Counted from the stretch's first letter, positions 37,605 through 46,572 are shown. The stretch is DNA of 64,000 nucleotides from JAIBAC01 sp046331095 (GCA_046331095.1 JAXLRM010000004.1:186001-250000), one strand, 5' to 3'. The notes: generated from the sequence alone by a model not told the origin. A program made the numbers and translations.

Positions 37605-37756
37605 GACGTGGGGACGTGAGACGGGTTCACAGCCCGCTTTGCGTCCCCACGTCGGGGTTTCGGATGGGGTTCGGAGGGGTTCGGAGGGGGTTCGGGGGGT
37701 TTCGGATGGACGTGGGGACGTGAGACGGGTTCACAGCCCGCTTTCGTCCCCACGTC
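37605..37756 (+). repeat. Family A palindromic repeat, two copies with G-rich spacer
   Basis: Copies at 37605-37653 and 37709-37756 with the same 11-bp inverted ends as elsewhere but a different centre (GAGACGGGTTCACAGCCCGC). Between them are several direct copies of GGGTTCGG-like units. Fills the gap between folK and the DUF2520 gene. Confidence 0.9.
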
Positions 37757-37786
37757 GGGGTTTCTGGGAGTGCTAGTCAATGGCGG

Positions 37787-38650
37787 ATGAGCGCAATGCC
37801 CGGCAACGTCGCGATCGTGGGAGCCGGTCAGGCGGGTGCGGCGCTCGCGCACGGGTTCAAGCGTGGGGGGCTGGCTGTGCGGACGATCACCTCGCGCACC
37901 ACCGAGTCCGCCGCGGCTCTCGCCGATGAGGTCGACGCGGAGGTCGGCGACCTCGCCGCCGCAGCGGGAGCCGACCTCGTATGCATCTGTACCCCCGACC
38001 ACGCCGTCGGCGAGGTCGCAGGCGCCCTCGCCGACCTCGACGCCGCGCAACCGGGTGCGTACTTCCTGCACGTCTCGGGCGCCCTCGACCTCGGCGTGCT
38101 CGAGCCGCTCGCGGCCCGAGGCGCCGTGACCGGGATCCTCCACCCCGTCACGCCGCTCGTGCCACCGGAGGATCCCACCACTCTCGTCGGCAAGCCGATG
38201 GGCTGCGACGCGGCCGGCGACACGGGTTGGGTCGAGGCACTCGTGCGCCTCCTCGGCGGCCGCCCCGTCAGCCTCGTCGGGGTGGACCGGGCGTTGTACC
38301 ACGCCGGCTGTGTGACGGCCGCCAACCTCGTGGTCGGCCTCGCCGCAGCGGCCGCCCGGATGTTCGCCGCGTCGGGAATCGAACAGGGGTCCGCGCACGA
38401 CCTCGTTGCGTCGTTGCTGACCGCCTCGGCGCGCAACGTCGCCGACCAGGGGGTCGCGGCAGCCCTGACCGGTCCGGTACGCCGCGGGGACGCGGCCACG
38501 GTGGCCCGCCACCTGGGCGCCCTCGACCGCGTCGACCCGCGTCTCGCCGACACCTACAGGGTGGTGAGTGCCCGGCTGCTCGACATCATGGAGCCCGGTG
38601 TGGCCCGAGCACGAGCAGCCGCCGCCCTCGAAGAGGGAGCGCAACGGTGA
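37787..38650 (+). CDS. Rossmann-like/DUF2520 domain protein
   Basis: 287 aa. N-terminal NADP-type Rossmann motif VGAGQAGAALAHGF, CTPDHAV at the end of strand 4, and a helical C-terminal DUF2520 domain (GILHPVTPL, YHAGCVTAANLVVGL). The architecture resembles ketopantoate reductases and F420-dependent NADP oxidoreductases. Always next to panC in many actinomycetes, so it might supply pantoate or a related function; that is inference. ATG 37787 (or 37796). Its stop overlaps panC as GTGA. Confidence 0.88.
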   Translation: MSAMPGNVAIVGAGQAGAALAHGFKRGGLAVRTITSRTTESAAALADEVDAEVGDLAAAAGADLVCICTPDHAVGEVAGALADLDAAQPGAYFLHVSGALDLGVLEPLAARGAVTGILHPVTPLVPPEDPTTLVGKPMGCDAAGDTGWVEALVRLLGGRPVSLVGVDRALYHAGCVTAANLVVGLAAAAARMFAASGIEQGSAHDLVASLLTASARNVADQGVAAALTGPVRRGDAATVARHLGALDRVDPRLADTYRVVSARLLDIMEPGVARARAAAALEEGAQR

Positions 38651-39549
38651 GCATCGACGTCGTCGAGGCCATCGCCGAGATGCGCGCCCTCGTGGACGCA
38701 GCCCGAGCCGGCGGCCAAGTGGTCGGGCTCGTGCCGACGATGGGCTACCTGCACGCCGGTCATCGCTCCCTCGTCGAGCGTGCCGCGGACGAGTGCGGCT
38801 TCGTGGTCGTCAGCGTGTTCGTGAACCCGTTGCAGTTCGGTCCCGGCGAGGACCTCGACCGTTACCCGCGGGACCTGCCCGGCGACCTCGCCACCGCCGA
38901 GCTCGGGGGCGCGCACGTGGTCTTCCACCCCGGGCCCGCCGAGATGTACCCGGAGGGGGCTCCGCTCACACGCGTGATCGTGTCGGAGCTGACCGAACCC
39001 CTGTGCGGCCGTGCGCGCCCGGGCCACTTCGACGGCGTCTCCACGGTCGTGGCCAAGCTCCTCGCCATCTGCGATCCCGACCGCGCCTACTTCGGCCGCA
39101 AGGACGCCCAGCAGCTCGCGGTCGTGCGCCGCATGGCGGCCGACCTGAACTTCCGGACGCGGATCGTCGCGTGCCCGACGTTGCGCGAGCCCGACGGCCT
39201 TGCCATGAGCAGCCGCAACGCGTACCTCACGCCCGAGGAGCGGGCCGCGGCACCGGCGCTGTACGCGGCGCTGATGGCGGCGACCGGAGTCGTGGTCGCG
39301 GGGGAGCGGGAAACTAGAGTCGTGGAGGCGAAGATCTCCGCCGAGCTGACCGGTAGGCCCCGCCTCGACGTCGAGTACGCCGAAGTGCGTGACGCGAGGA
39401 CCCTGGCACACCCCGACCAGCTCACCGGTGAGGTCCTCCTCGCCGTGGCGGCCCGTTGCGGGTCGGCACGTCTCATAGACAATGTCGTGATCGACCTGAG
39501 CGGGCCCCGGCCGGCGGTCGACGCGGGCGAGATCAAAGGGGAACCATGA
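38647..39549 (+). CDS. panC: Pantothenate synthetase
   Basis: 300 aa. Condenses pantoate and beta-alanine with ATP. HIGH-like motif LHAGHRSL after VPTMGY, then FVNPLQFGPGEDLDRYPRDL and YFGRKDAQQL, then SSRNAYL (KMSKS equivalent). GTG 38647 overlaps the DUF2520 stop and its own stop overlaps panD. Confidence 0.96.
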   Translation: MSIDVVEAIAEMRALVDAARAGGQVVGLVPTMGYLHAGHRSLVERAADECGFVVVSVFVNPLQFGPGEDLDRYPRDLPGDLATAELGGAHVVFHPGPAEMYPEGAPLTRVIVSELTEPLCGRARPGHFDGVSTVVAKLLAICDPDRAYFGRKDAQQLAVVRRMAADLNFRTRIVACPTLREPDGLAMSSRNAYLTPEERAAAPALYAALMAATGVVVAGERETRVVEAKISAELTGRPRLDVEYAEVRDARTLAHPDQLTGEVLLAVAARCGSARLIDNVVIDLSGPRPAVDAGEIKGEP

Positions 39550-39911
39550 CTCGCACCATGATGAACGGCAAGGTCCACCGCGCGACGGTGACCGACGCGA
39601 ACCTCGACTACGTCGGCAGCATCTCGGTCGACCCTGCCCTCCTCGAGGCAGCCGACATCCTCCCCAACGAGATGGTCCACGTCCTCGACATCACCAACGG
39701 CAACCGCCTCGAGACGTACGCGATCCCGGGCGCTCCCGGCGAGGTCTGCCTCAACGGTGCCGCCGCCCACCTCGTCGACCGTGGCGACCTCGTGATCATC
39801 GTCAGCTACGTGTCCCTCGAGGACGCCGAGGCACGTGCGCACACCCCCAGCGTGGTGCTCGTCGACGACGACAACCGGATCGTCGCGCGCTTGGGCGAGC
39901 GGGCAGCGTGA
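39546..39911 (+). CDS. panD: Aspartate 1-decarboxylase proenzyme
   Basis: 121 aa. Pyruvoyl enzyme that makes beta-alanine for pantothenate. Self-cleavage site Gly24-Ser25 in DYVGSISVD; GNRLETYAIPG and GAAAHLVDRGD are conserved. ATG 39546 overlaps panC; the stop overlaps nadB. The supply of beta-alanine directly beside panC is the usual arrangement. Confidence 0.96.
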   Translation: MTRTMMNGKVHRATVTDANLDYVGSISVDPALLEAADILPNEMVHVLDITNGNRLETYAIPGAPGEVCLNGAAAHLVDRGDLVIIVSYVSLEDAEARAHTPSVVLVDDDNRIVARLGERAA

Positions 39912-41548
39912 CCGATCCCCCGGGGCCGGGCGCAGGTCCCCCGGCGAACGGGGGAGGGTCCGACGTCGTGGTCGTCATAGGCGGTGGAGTGGCGGGGATG
40001 GCGGCATCGCTAGCCGCCTCGGCTGCGGGCCGGCGCGTGTGCCTGATCACCAAGGAGAGCCTCGACGACTCGTCGACCCGCTACGCCCAGGGCGGCGTGG
40101 CCGCGGCGCTGTCGTGGCCGGACCGCCCGGGGCTGCACCTGGAGGACACGATCGCCGCCGGTGCCGGCCACTGCGATCCCGACGCCGTGCGCGTGCTGGC
40201 CGAGGAGGGGCCGCGACGCGTCACCGAGCTGCTCGCGGCCGGGGCGCGCTTCGACCGCGATCCCGGCGGTGCCCTGGTCCTCGCACAGGAAGGCGGCCAC
40301 CGCATGCGGCGCATCCTGCGTGCCGGCGGGGACGCGACGGGCGCCGAGGTCCAGCGCCTGATGGGCGACCTCCTGCGCGAGTCGCCGGTCGAGCTCCTGC
40401 AGGACTTCCGTGCGCTCGACCTGATCCTCGACGGCGACCGGTGCCGCGGTGTCACCGCCGTCGACCACGACGGGGCCCGCGTGCGTCTCGTCGCCGACGC
40501 CGTCGTCCTCGCCACGGGCGGCGCCGGCGCTCTCTACTCGGTGACGACCAACCCCGACGTCGCGACAGCGGACGGGCTCGCGATGGCACTGCGTGCCGGA
40601 GCAGTCGTCGCCGACATGGAGTTCCTGCAGTTCCACCCGACGGCGCTCGTGGTAGCCGGCAGCCCGCGGCCGTTGATCTCCGAGGCCGTCCGCGGCGAGG
40701 GTGCCGTCCTGCGCGGAGCCGACGGCAGCCGCATCATGACCGCGGTGCACGCCCTCGCCGACCTCGCCCCCCGCGACGTCGTCAGCCGCGCGGTCTACCG
40801 TCGCATGCAGGCCGACGCGACCGATCACGTGTGGCTCGACGCCACCGCCGTCGCCGGCTTCGACGAGCGCTTCCCGACGATCTCGGCCACGTGCCGGGCG
40901 CACGGTCTCGACCCCGCGACCGACTGGCTCCCGGTTGCGCCTGCCGCGCACTACTACTGCGGCGGCGTGCGCACAGACCTGTCGGGACGGACCTCGGTGC
41001 CGGGCCTGTGGGCCGCCGGCGAGGTCGCCTGCACGGGCCTCAACGGCGCCAACCGGCTCGCGTCGAACTCCCTGCTCGAGGGACTCGTCTTCGGTCACAG
41101 GGTCGGTGAGCTACTCGGGGCCGGTGTCGCCGCGGAGGCATCGCACCCGGAGGGGGCGGCGGCCGAGGCGGGCGAGGTCGTCGTCGAGTTCGACGACGAC
41201 GTCCAGCCGGGACCCGACGCCATCGGGGCATCGGGTGCAGGCGGGGCCGCGGGGGTCATCCCCGAGCTGCAGGCGGCGATGTCGCTCGGCTGCGGCGTCG
41301 TGCGATCCCGCGAAGGCCTCGAACGGACCCGCAAGGAGCTCGCCAGGCTCGCTCCGCGAGCAGCTGCGGGTGGCGACCCCGCGGCGCGCAACCTCCTCCT
41401 CGCGGCCGACACTCTCGCGATCTCGGCGTCGGTGCGCGAGGAGACGCGTGGCTGCCACGTGCGTGAAGACCATCCCGGGACCGAGCCCCGGTGGGCGTTC
41501 CGCCTCTTCCAGCGCCGCTCGGGCGGCCGGGTCGAGGTGTTCAGGTGA
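39908..41548 (+). CDS. nadB: L-aspartate oxidase
   Basis: 546 aa flavoprotein oxidising aspartate to iminoaspartate for NAD synthesis. FAD motif GGGVAGMAASLAA, STRYAQGGVAAAL, EFLQFHPTAL and the C-terminal helical domain (SVREETRGCHVREDHP) are present. The N-terminus has a 17-residue Pro/Gly-rich lead. GTG start overlaps panD. No nadA is seen in the window. Confidence 0.95.
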   Translation: MTDPPGPGAGPPANGGGSDVVVVIGGGVAGMAASLAASAAGRRVCLITKESLDDSSTRYAQGGVAAALSWPDRPGLHLEDTIAAGAGHCDPDAVRVLAEEGPRRVTELLAAGARFDRDPGGALVLAQEGGHRMRRILRAGGDATGAEVQRLMGDLLRESPVELLQDFRALDLILDGDRCRGVTAVDHDGARVRLVADAVVLATGGAGALYSVTTNPDVATADGLAMALRAGAVVADMEFLQFHPTALVVAGSPRPLISEAVRGEGAVLRGADGSRIMTAVHALADLAPRDVVSRAVYRRMQADATDHVWLDATAVAGFDERFPTISATCRAHGLDPATDWLPVAPAAHYYCGGVRTDLSGRTSVPGLWAAGEVACTGLNGANRLASNSLLEGLVFGHRVGELLGAGVAAEASHPEGAAAEAGEVVVEFDDDVQPGPDAIGASGAGGAAGVIPELQAAMSLGCGVVRSREGLERTRKELARLAPRAAAGGDPAARNLLLAADTLAISASVREETRGCHVREDHPGTEPRWAFRLFQRRSGGRVEVFR

Positions 41549-42396
41549 GCGTGTGGCCACCGCCGTGGCACCTCGTCGAGCGCTGTGTCGACGCCGCGCT
41601 CGAGGAGGACATCGGCGGCGCCGGGGATGTCACCACGGCGGCTCTCGTGGACCCCACGGCGCCGGGGCTCGCCGCCATCAGGTTCCGCACAGGTGGCGTG
41701 CTCGCCGGCACGTGGGTCGGCGACGTCCTATGCGGCCGCTTCGACCTCATGATCGCGTGGGACCACGGCGACGGTGACACGGTGGCAGCCGGAGCCACAG
41801 CCGGCGAGGTCGAGGGCACCCTCGCCGACATCCTCACCGCCGAGCGCACCCTGTTGAACTTCCTGTGCCACCTCTCGGGCGTCGCCACCCACACGCGTGC
41901 CTTCGTCGACGCCCTCGTGGGCGCGGCAGGCCCGAACGCGCCGCTGCTGCGCGACACGCGCAAGACGACTCCGGGCCTGCGATCCCTCGAGAAGGCGGCG
42001 GTGCGCTGCGGCGGCGGGGTCAACCACCGCATGGGCCTCTACGACGCGATCCTCGTCAAGGACAACCACCTCACTGCCTTCGACGGCGACATGGAAGCCG
42101 TGGTGGCGGCCGCCCGGGCGCAGTTCCCCGGGGTCCCACTCGAGATCGAGGCCGACACGACCGACCAGGCGGTCGCGGCCGCACGTGCCGGGTGCGACCT
42201 CGTCCTGGTCGACAACATGACGCCGGCCGAGGTCGCCGAGACGGTCGCCGCCGTCGGGGGCCGCTGCCGAATCGAGGTGAGCGGCGGCGTCACACTCGCG
42301 ACGGCTCCCGACTACGCCACGACCGGCGCCGACTTCGTCGCCGTCGGGGCGATCACGCACTCGGCGCCCGCAGTCGACATCGGCCTCGACCTATAG
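41545..42396 (+). CDS. nadC: Nicotinate-nucleotide pyrophosphorylase (quinolinate PRTase)
   Basis: 283 aa. Converts quinolinate and PRPP to nicotinate mononucleotide. Motifs EEDIGGAGDVTT, NFLCHLSGVATHTR, RDTRKTTPGLR, KDNH and EVSGGV are canonical. GTG 41545 overlaps the nadB stop (GTGA), so the two NAD genes are coupled. Confidence 0.96.
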   Translation: MSVWPPPWHLVERCVDAALEEDIGGAGDVTTAALVDPTAPGLAAIRFRTGGVLAGTWVGDVLCGRFDLMIAWDHGDGDTVAAGATAGEVEGTLADILTAERTLLNFLCHLSGVATHTRAFVDALVGAAGPNAPLLRDTRKTTPGLRSLEKAAVRCGGGVNHRMGLYDAILVKDNHLTAFDGDMEAVVAAARAQFPGVPLEIEADTTDQAVAAARAGCDLVLVDNMTPAEVAETVAAVGGRCRIEVSGGVTLATAPDYATTGADFVAVGAITHSAPAVDIGLDL

Positions 42397-42399
42397 GGT
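42394..42399 (+). promoter_or_regulatory. -10 box for coaX
   Basis: TAGGGT overlaps the nadC stop and ends 6 nt before the coaX GTG; suggests a leaderless internal promoter. Confidence 0.45.
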
Positions 42400-42405
42400 G
42401 TCGCA

Positions 42406-43176
42406 GTGCTCCTCACGATCGACGTCGGCAACACCCAGACGGTCGTCGGCATATTCGACGGCGACGAGCTCGTCGAGCACTGGCGCGTCGCCTCGGTCGA
42501 GGACCGCACCGCCGACGAGTGGGCGCTGCTGATCGGCTCGTTCCTCGAGATGGCGGGCCTGTCGTTCTCCAAGCAGGTCACCGGCGTGGCGATCAGCTCG
42601 GGGGTCCCGCGTGTGACCCAGTCGCTGCGCGACATGGTCGAGCGCTACTTCTACTTCCATCCGATCGTGCTCGGCCCCGGCGTGAAGACGGGGATGCCGA
42701 TCCTCTACGACAACCCCAAGGAGGTCGGCGCCGACCGCATCGCCGACGCGGTCGCCGCGTTCACGATCTACGGGGGGCCCGCGATCGTGGTCGACTTCGG
42801 CACCGCCACGGTCTTCGACGCGATCAGCGAGCGCGGCGAGTACCTCGGCGGGGCGATCGCCCCCGGTGTCCAGGTGTCGGCCAACGCGCTCTTCCAGGCG
42901 GCGGCGGGGCTGCGGCGCGTGGAGTTCAGTGCCCCCCGCGACGTCGTCGGCCGCTCCACCGCGGAGTCGCTGCAGTCCGGCATCGTGTTCGGCACCGTCG
43001 GCCTCGTCGACGGGATGATCGAGCGGTTCCAGGAGGAGCTCGGCGGCAATGCGGTCACGATCGCGACCGGGGGTCTCGCCGAGGTCGTGCTCCCCGAGTG
43101 CGACGCCGTCGTCCACTACGAGCCGTGGCTCACCCTCCAGGGCCTGCGCATCATCCACGAACGCAACGTCGGCTGA
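42406..43176 (+). CDS. coaX: Type III pantothenate kinase
   Basis: 256 aa. Phosphorylates pantothenate at the start of coenzyme A synthesis, continuing from panC/panD upstream. ASKHA-fold motifs DVGNTQTVVGIF, GADRIADAVAAF, VVDFGTATVFDA and ATGGLAE are intact. GTG start at 42406. Confidence 0.95.
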   Translation: MLLTIDVGNTQTVVGIFDGDELVEHWRVASVEDRTADEWALLIGSFLEMAGLSFSKQVTGVAISSGVPRVTQSLRDMVERYFYFHPIVLGPGVKTGMPILYDNPKEVGADRIADAVAAFTIYGGPAIVVDFGTATVFDAISERGEYLGGAIAPGVQVSANALFQAAAGLRRVEFSAPRDVVGRSTAESLQSGIVFGTVGLVDGMIERFQEELGGNAVTIATGGLAEVVLPECDAVVHYEPWLTLQGLRIIHERNVG

Positions 43177-43190
43177 CGTCTGCTCTGCTC

Positions 43191-43473
43191 GACGTGGGGA
43201 CGTGAGGTGGGTTGTGGACCCGTTTTCCGTCCCCACGTCGGGTGCTCTGGTCGACGTGGGGACGTGAGGCGGGTTGTGGACCCGTTCTACGTCCCCACGT
43301 GGGGTGTCTGGTCGACGTGGGGACGTGAGGCGTGGTGGACCCGTTCTGCGTCCCCACGTGGGGTGGTCTGGTCGACGTGGGGACGTGAGGTGGTGGACCC
43401 GTTCTGGGTCCCCACGTCGGGTGTTCTGGTCGACGTGGGGACGTGAGGCGTGTGGACCCCACGTCCCCACGTC
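43191..43473 (+). repeat. Family A palindromic repeat, five tandem shrinking copies
   Basis: Copies begin at 43191, 43253, 43314, 43374 and 43432 with lengths of about 49, 49, 47, 45 and 42 bp. All start GACGTGGGGACGTGAGG; most end in GTCCCCACGT plus C or G. The spacer (GGTGCTCTGGTC-like) is also conserved. The centre loses bases stepwise from first to last copy. Confidence 0.92.
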
Positions 43474-43497
43474 TCTCTGAACCGGCGGTGGCGGCAC

Positions 43498-43503
43498 TAC
43501 CTT
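43498..43503 (+). promoter_or_regulatory. -10 box for lysS
   Basis: TACCTT ends 7 nt before the ATG at 43511; probable leaderless transcript. Confidence 0.45.
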
Positions 43504-43510
43504 GCGCCCG

Positions 43511-45052
43511 ATGCCCGAACCCGACCCACGACCCGAAGTCCAGCCCGGTGCGCCGTTCGGGGCCCCCGACGACGAGGACATGGGGAGTGGGCCGATGGCG
43601 GACCGCCTCGCCGAGGTCGCGCCTGAGTTGCGGTCGCAAGGGATCGAACCGTGGCCGGTGGGATTCAAACCCGACCACACCTGCGCCGAGGTGGCAGCCC
43701 GCTTCCGGGGCCTCGCGCCCGAGACCGACACCGGGGTGGAGGTCACCGTCGCCGGTCGCATCATGAACATGCGCCGCATGGGCCGGCTCGCGTTCGCGCG
43801 CATCCGTGACCGCTCCGGTGACATCCAGCTCTTCGTACCTGTGCAGGCTCTCGGCGCCGAGGCGTTCGCACACCTCGGCGATCTCAACGTGGGCGACTTC
43901 GTCGGGGCAAGGGGCGAGGTCGTGTGCACAAAGCGCGGCGAGCTCTCGGTGAAGCCGTCCGAGGTCGTCCTGCTCTCCAAGGCGCTGCGGCCTCTGCCCG
44001 ACAAGTGGCACGGCCTCACCGACGACGAGGCCCGCGCCCGGATGCGCTACGTCGACCTGATGGTCAACCCGCACTCGCGGCAGGTGGCGCTGGGTCGCTC
44101 GGCGGCGATCTCGGCGATCCGGCGCTGGCTCGACTCCCACGACTTCGTGGAGGTCGAGACCGGCACGCTCGAATCGATCCCCGGGGGTGCAGCCGCGAAG
44201 CCGTTCGTGACCCACCACAACGCGCTCGGCATCGACCTGTACCTGCGCATCGCGCTCGAACTCGACCTCAAGCGCCTCGTCGTCGGCGGGATCGAGCGTG
44301 TCTACGAGATCGGCCGTGTGTACCGCAACGAGGGCCTGAGCAGGCGCCACAACCCCGAGTTCACGATGCTCGAGGTGTACCAGGCCTACGCGGACTACCG
44401 CGACATGATGGAGATGACCGAGTCGGTGGTGGCGGCGGCGGCCGAAGCGGTTGCAGGCTCCACGACGATCACCGTCGGCGGGCGCGCGATGGACCTGAGC
44501 CCGCCGTGGGAGCGGGTCACGATGGCGGCGGCGATCGAGTCGGTGGTCGGCACCGAGATCGACCTGCACCTCGGCGAGGACGAGATCCGCCGCCGCGCCG
44601 AGGCCGCCGGCGTCAGGACCAATCCGGCCTGGGACGGCGGCAAGATCATGGCCGCGGTCTACGACGAGCTCGTCGAGCCCGAGATGTGGGGCCCGGTGTT
44701 CGTGTGCGACCACCCCGCCTCGATCTCGCCGCTCGCAAAGGAGCACCGCGACGACCCCGCCTACGCCGAACGCTTCGAGGTGATCGTCGCGGGCCGTGAG
44801 CTCGCCAACGCCTACACAGAGCAGAACGACCCGATCGTGCAGCGGCGCGCGATCGAGGCCCAGCTCGCAAAGCGTGCAGCGGGTGACGAAGAGGCCGAGC
44901 GACTCGACGAGGACTTCCTGCGCGCTCTCGAGTTCGGGATGCCGCCCACGGGCGGGCTCGGCATCGGCATCGACCGTCTCGTCATGGTCCTCACCGACAG
45001 CGACTCGATCCGCGACGTCGTCCTGTTCCCCACCCACCGCCCCGAGCGCTGA
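43511..45052 (+). CDS. lysS: Lysyl-tRNA synthetase, class II
   Basis: 513 aa. N-terminal OB-fold anticodon domain (GRIMNMRRMGRLAFARIRDR), then class II motifs: motif 2 around YEIGRVYRNEGLSRRHNPEF and motif 3 GLGIGIDRLVM. The N-terminus carries about 45 extra acidic, Pro-rich residues before the usual core. In mycobacteria lysS is followed by lsr2 and clpC; here lsr2 is absent. Confidence 0.96.
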   Translation: MPEPDPRPEVQPGAPFGAPDDEDMGSGPMADRLAEVAPELRSQGIEPWPVGFKPDHTCAEVAARFRGLAPETDTGVEVTVAGRIMNMRRMGRLAFARIRDRSGDIQLFVPVQALGAEAFAHLGDLNVGDFVGARGEVVCTKRGELSVKPSEVVLLSKALRPLPDKWHGLTDDEARARMRYVDLMVNPHSRQVALGRSAAISAIRRWLDSHDFVEVETGTLESIPGGAAAKPFVTHHNALGIDLYLRIALELDLKRLVVGGIERVYEIGRVYRNEGLSRRHNPEFTMLEVYQAYADYRDMMEMTESVVAAAAEAVAGSTTITVGGRAMDLSPPWERVTMAAAIESVVGTEIDLHLGEDEIRRRAEAAGVRTNPAWDGGKIMAAVYDELVEPEMWGPVFVCDHPASISPLAKEHRDDPAYAERFEVIVAGRELANAYTEQNDPIVQRRAIEAQLAKRAAGDEEAERLDEDFLRALEFGMPPTGGLGIGIDRLVMVLTDSDSIRDVVLFPTHRPER

Positions 45053-45060
45053 CCCCTCCC

Positions 45061-45248
45061 CATCCCCAAACGCGGGCGGTCTGGCCCGTGTGTGGGTCGT
45101 CGGGCCCGCGTTTGGGGATGGACCCCTCCCAAACGCGGGCGGTCTGGCCCGTGTGCGGGTCATCGGGCCCGCGTTTGGGGATGGGATGGACCCCTCCCAA
45201 ACGCGGGCGGTCTGGGCCGTGTGCGGGTCATCGGGCCCGCGTTTGGGG
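45061..45248 (+). repeat. Family C palindromic repeat, three tandem copies
   Basis: Copy 1 (45061-45120) has perfect 17-bp arms CATCCCCAAACGCGGGC and its inverse around a GTCTGGCCCGTGTG-type centre. Copies 2 and 3 at about 45128-45179 and 45196-45248 keep 13-bp arms CCCAAACGCGGGC. Relatives are at 50685-50798 and 60577-60627. Confidence 0.9.
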
Positions 45249-45304
45249 TGGGTGGGGCGCGCCGCACGTCAAGTGATCGGGGTGCGGCGGCCGACACAGA
45301 TCAC

Positions 45305-46516
45305 GTGGGAACCGCTGCGTCGAGGATCCTGACAGCCGGCCTCGGCCTGGTCGCCGCGGTCGTGATGGCGGAATGGGCGTCGCCCGCGCGCGCTCACGAG
45401 GTGCCCGCGGCGGTCCAGGTCCTCGGGGGCGGGATCATGCTCGACGGGCTCCGTCCCGCGGCCGGCGGGTCCTGTCCCGGCGCGTACGAGGTCGCGTCCG
45501 ACGTCCCCGGCGGACACGTGCGTTGCTCGCACGGACCCGACGAGCCGCCACCGGGCGTCGACGTGGCGGCCGACGTCGAGCCCCTCGTGGCCCCGGCAGC
45601 GGCACCCGCGCTCGAGTGCTACGGGACCGGCAGCGACGGGCCTCGCGTCCAGGCCGTCTACGCCGTCGCCTCGGACCGCACCGATCGATACGACGCGCTG
45701 CTCGCCACCGTGCGCCAGGACGCCAAGAACATCGACACGATCTTCGCCAACTCGGCGGCAGCGACCGGCGGGACACGCCACGTGCGCTTCGTGACCGGCG
45801 CGGGGTGCGTCGCCGATGTCTCCCACGTCGTGCTGTCGCCGACAGGCGACGACAACTTCGCCAACACGACCAACGAGCTCAACTCGCGCGGGTTCAACCG
45901 CTCCGACCGCAAGTACCTCGTGTGGGTCGACGCCAACGTCTACTGCGGCATCGCCAACATCAACAACGACGACCGCAAGGTCGCGGCCAACCTGAACAAC
46001 AGCGGTCCTGACTACGCCCGAGCCGACGCCGGCTGCTGGGGCGGCCACACCGAGGCGCACGAGCTCACCCACACCCTCGGCGGCGTGCAGCTCAGCGCGC
46101 CGCACACCTCGGGCGGGTACCACTGCGTCGACGAGTACGACGTGATGTGCTACTCGGACTCGCCCAACTACCCGGCGATGCAGTACCTGTGCACGCCGTC
46201 GTCGTACGAGAGCCTCCTCGACTGCAACCACGACGACTACTTCCACACGAACCCGCCGGCGGGCAACTACCTGGCGACGCACTGGAACGCCGCGGACAAC
46301 GCCTTCCTCGCTGCGGCGTCCGGCGGCGACGACCGCGGGCCGCCCGATATACACGCCGACGTGGGACCCGCCCCGCCGCCGGAGTCGGCAGTTCAGGGAC
46401 CGCTGTTCAGCGTCCTTGCGGCTCCGAGGGAGCCGTCGAGGCACCGGGGTCCTCTGGCAGCGCTTGCCCTCGCGGCCTGGGCCCGCCGCGTCGACGACGC
46501 CTGCCACCCACCCTGA
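45305..46516 (+). CDS. Secreted metallopeptidase-like protein (HExxH)
   Basis: 403 aa. Signal peptide of about 32 residues ends in SPARA, before HEVPAAV. The mature part has several cysteines and the zinc motif HELTHTLG (His252, His256), followed by a possible Met-turn YDVMCYSD, as in metzincins. The third metzincin ligand expected in HxxHxxGxxH is not in place (GGVQ follows), though a His lies a few residues on (APHTSGGYH). The C-terminus is Pro/Ala-rich and may include a weak hydrophobic segment. GTG 45305 is chosen as the start of the signal peptide. Confidence 0.7.
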   Translation: MGTAASRILTAGLGLVAAVVMAEWASPARAHEVPAAVQVLGGGIMLDGLRPAAGGSCPGAYEVASDVPGGHVRCSHGPDEPPPGVDVAADVEPLVAPAAAPALECYGTGSDGPRVQAVYAVASDRTDRYDALLATVRQDAKNIDTIFANSAAATGGTRHVRFVTGAGCVADVSHVVLSPTGDDNFANTTNELNSRGFNRSDRKYLVWVDANVYCGIANINNDDRKVAANLNNSGPDYARADAGCWGGHTEAHELTHTLGGVQLSAPHTSGGYHCVDEYDVMCYSDSPNYPAMQYLCTPSSYESLLDCNHDDYFHTNPPAGNYLATHWNAADNAFLAAASGGDDRGPPDIHADVGPAPPPESAVQGPLFSVLAAPREPSRHRGPLAALALAAWARRVDDACHPP

Positions 46517-46528
46517 GCCCCCGCACCC

Positions 46529-46572
46529 GACGTGCGCGTGTCACCCCCTCTGGCGCGTCACGCGCGCACGTC
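46529..46572. repeat. Family B palindromic element
   Basis: GACGTGCGCGTG pairs with CACGCGCGCACGTC (one CG step unpaired) between the convergent metallopeptidase and Nudix genes. Same type as 10073-10119; possible bidirectional terminator. Confidence 0.6.

Larger units (their letters stand above)
43177..43510. other. 334-bp repeat-filled gap between coaX and lysS
   Basis: Contains five tandem family A repeats and the lysS -10 box; no gene seen. Frames opened by the repeats are spurious. Confidence 0.75.

Noticed and set aside
43191..43473. CRISPR array
   Set aside because: Tandem units are palindromic with near-identical spacers and lengths that shrink; no cas genes are in the window.
45061..45304. 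Coding sequence running through the family C repeats into the metallopeptidase
   Set aside because: The repeats happen to be open in frame, but the signal peptide starts at GTG 45305; upstream translation is repeat-derived.
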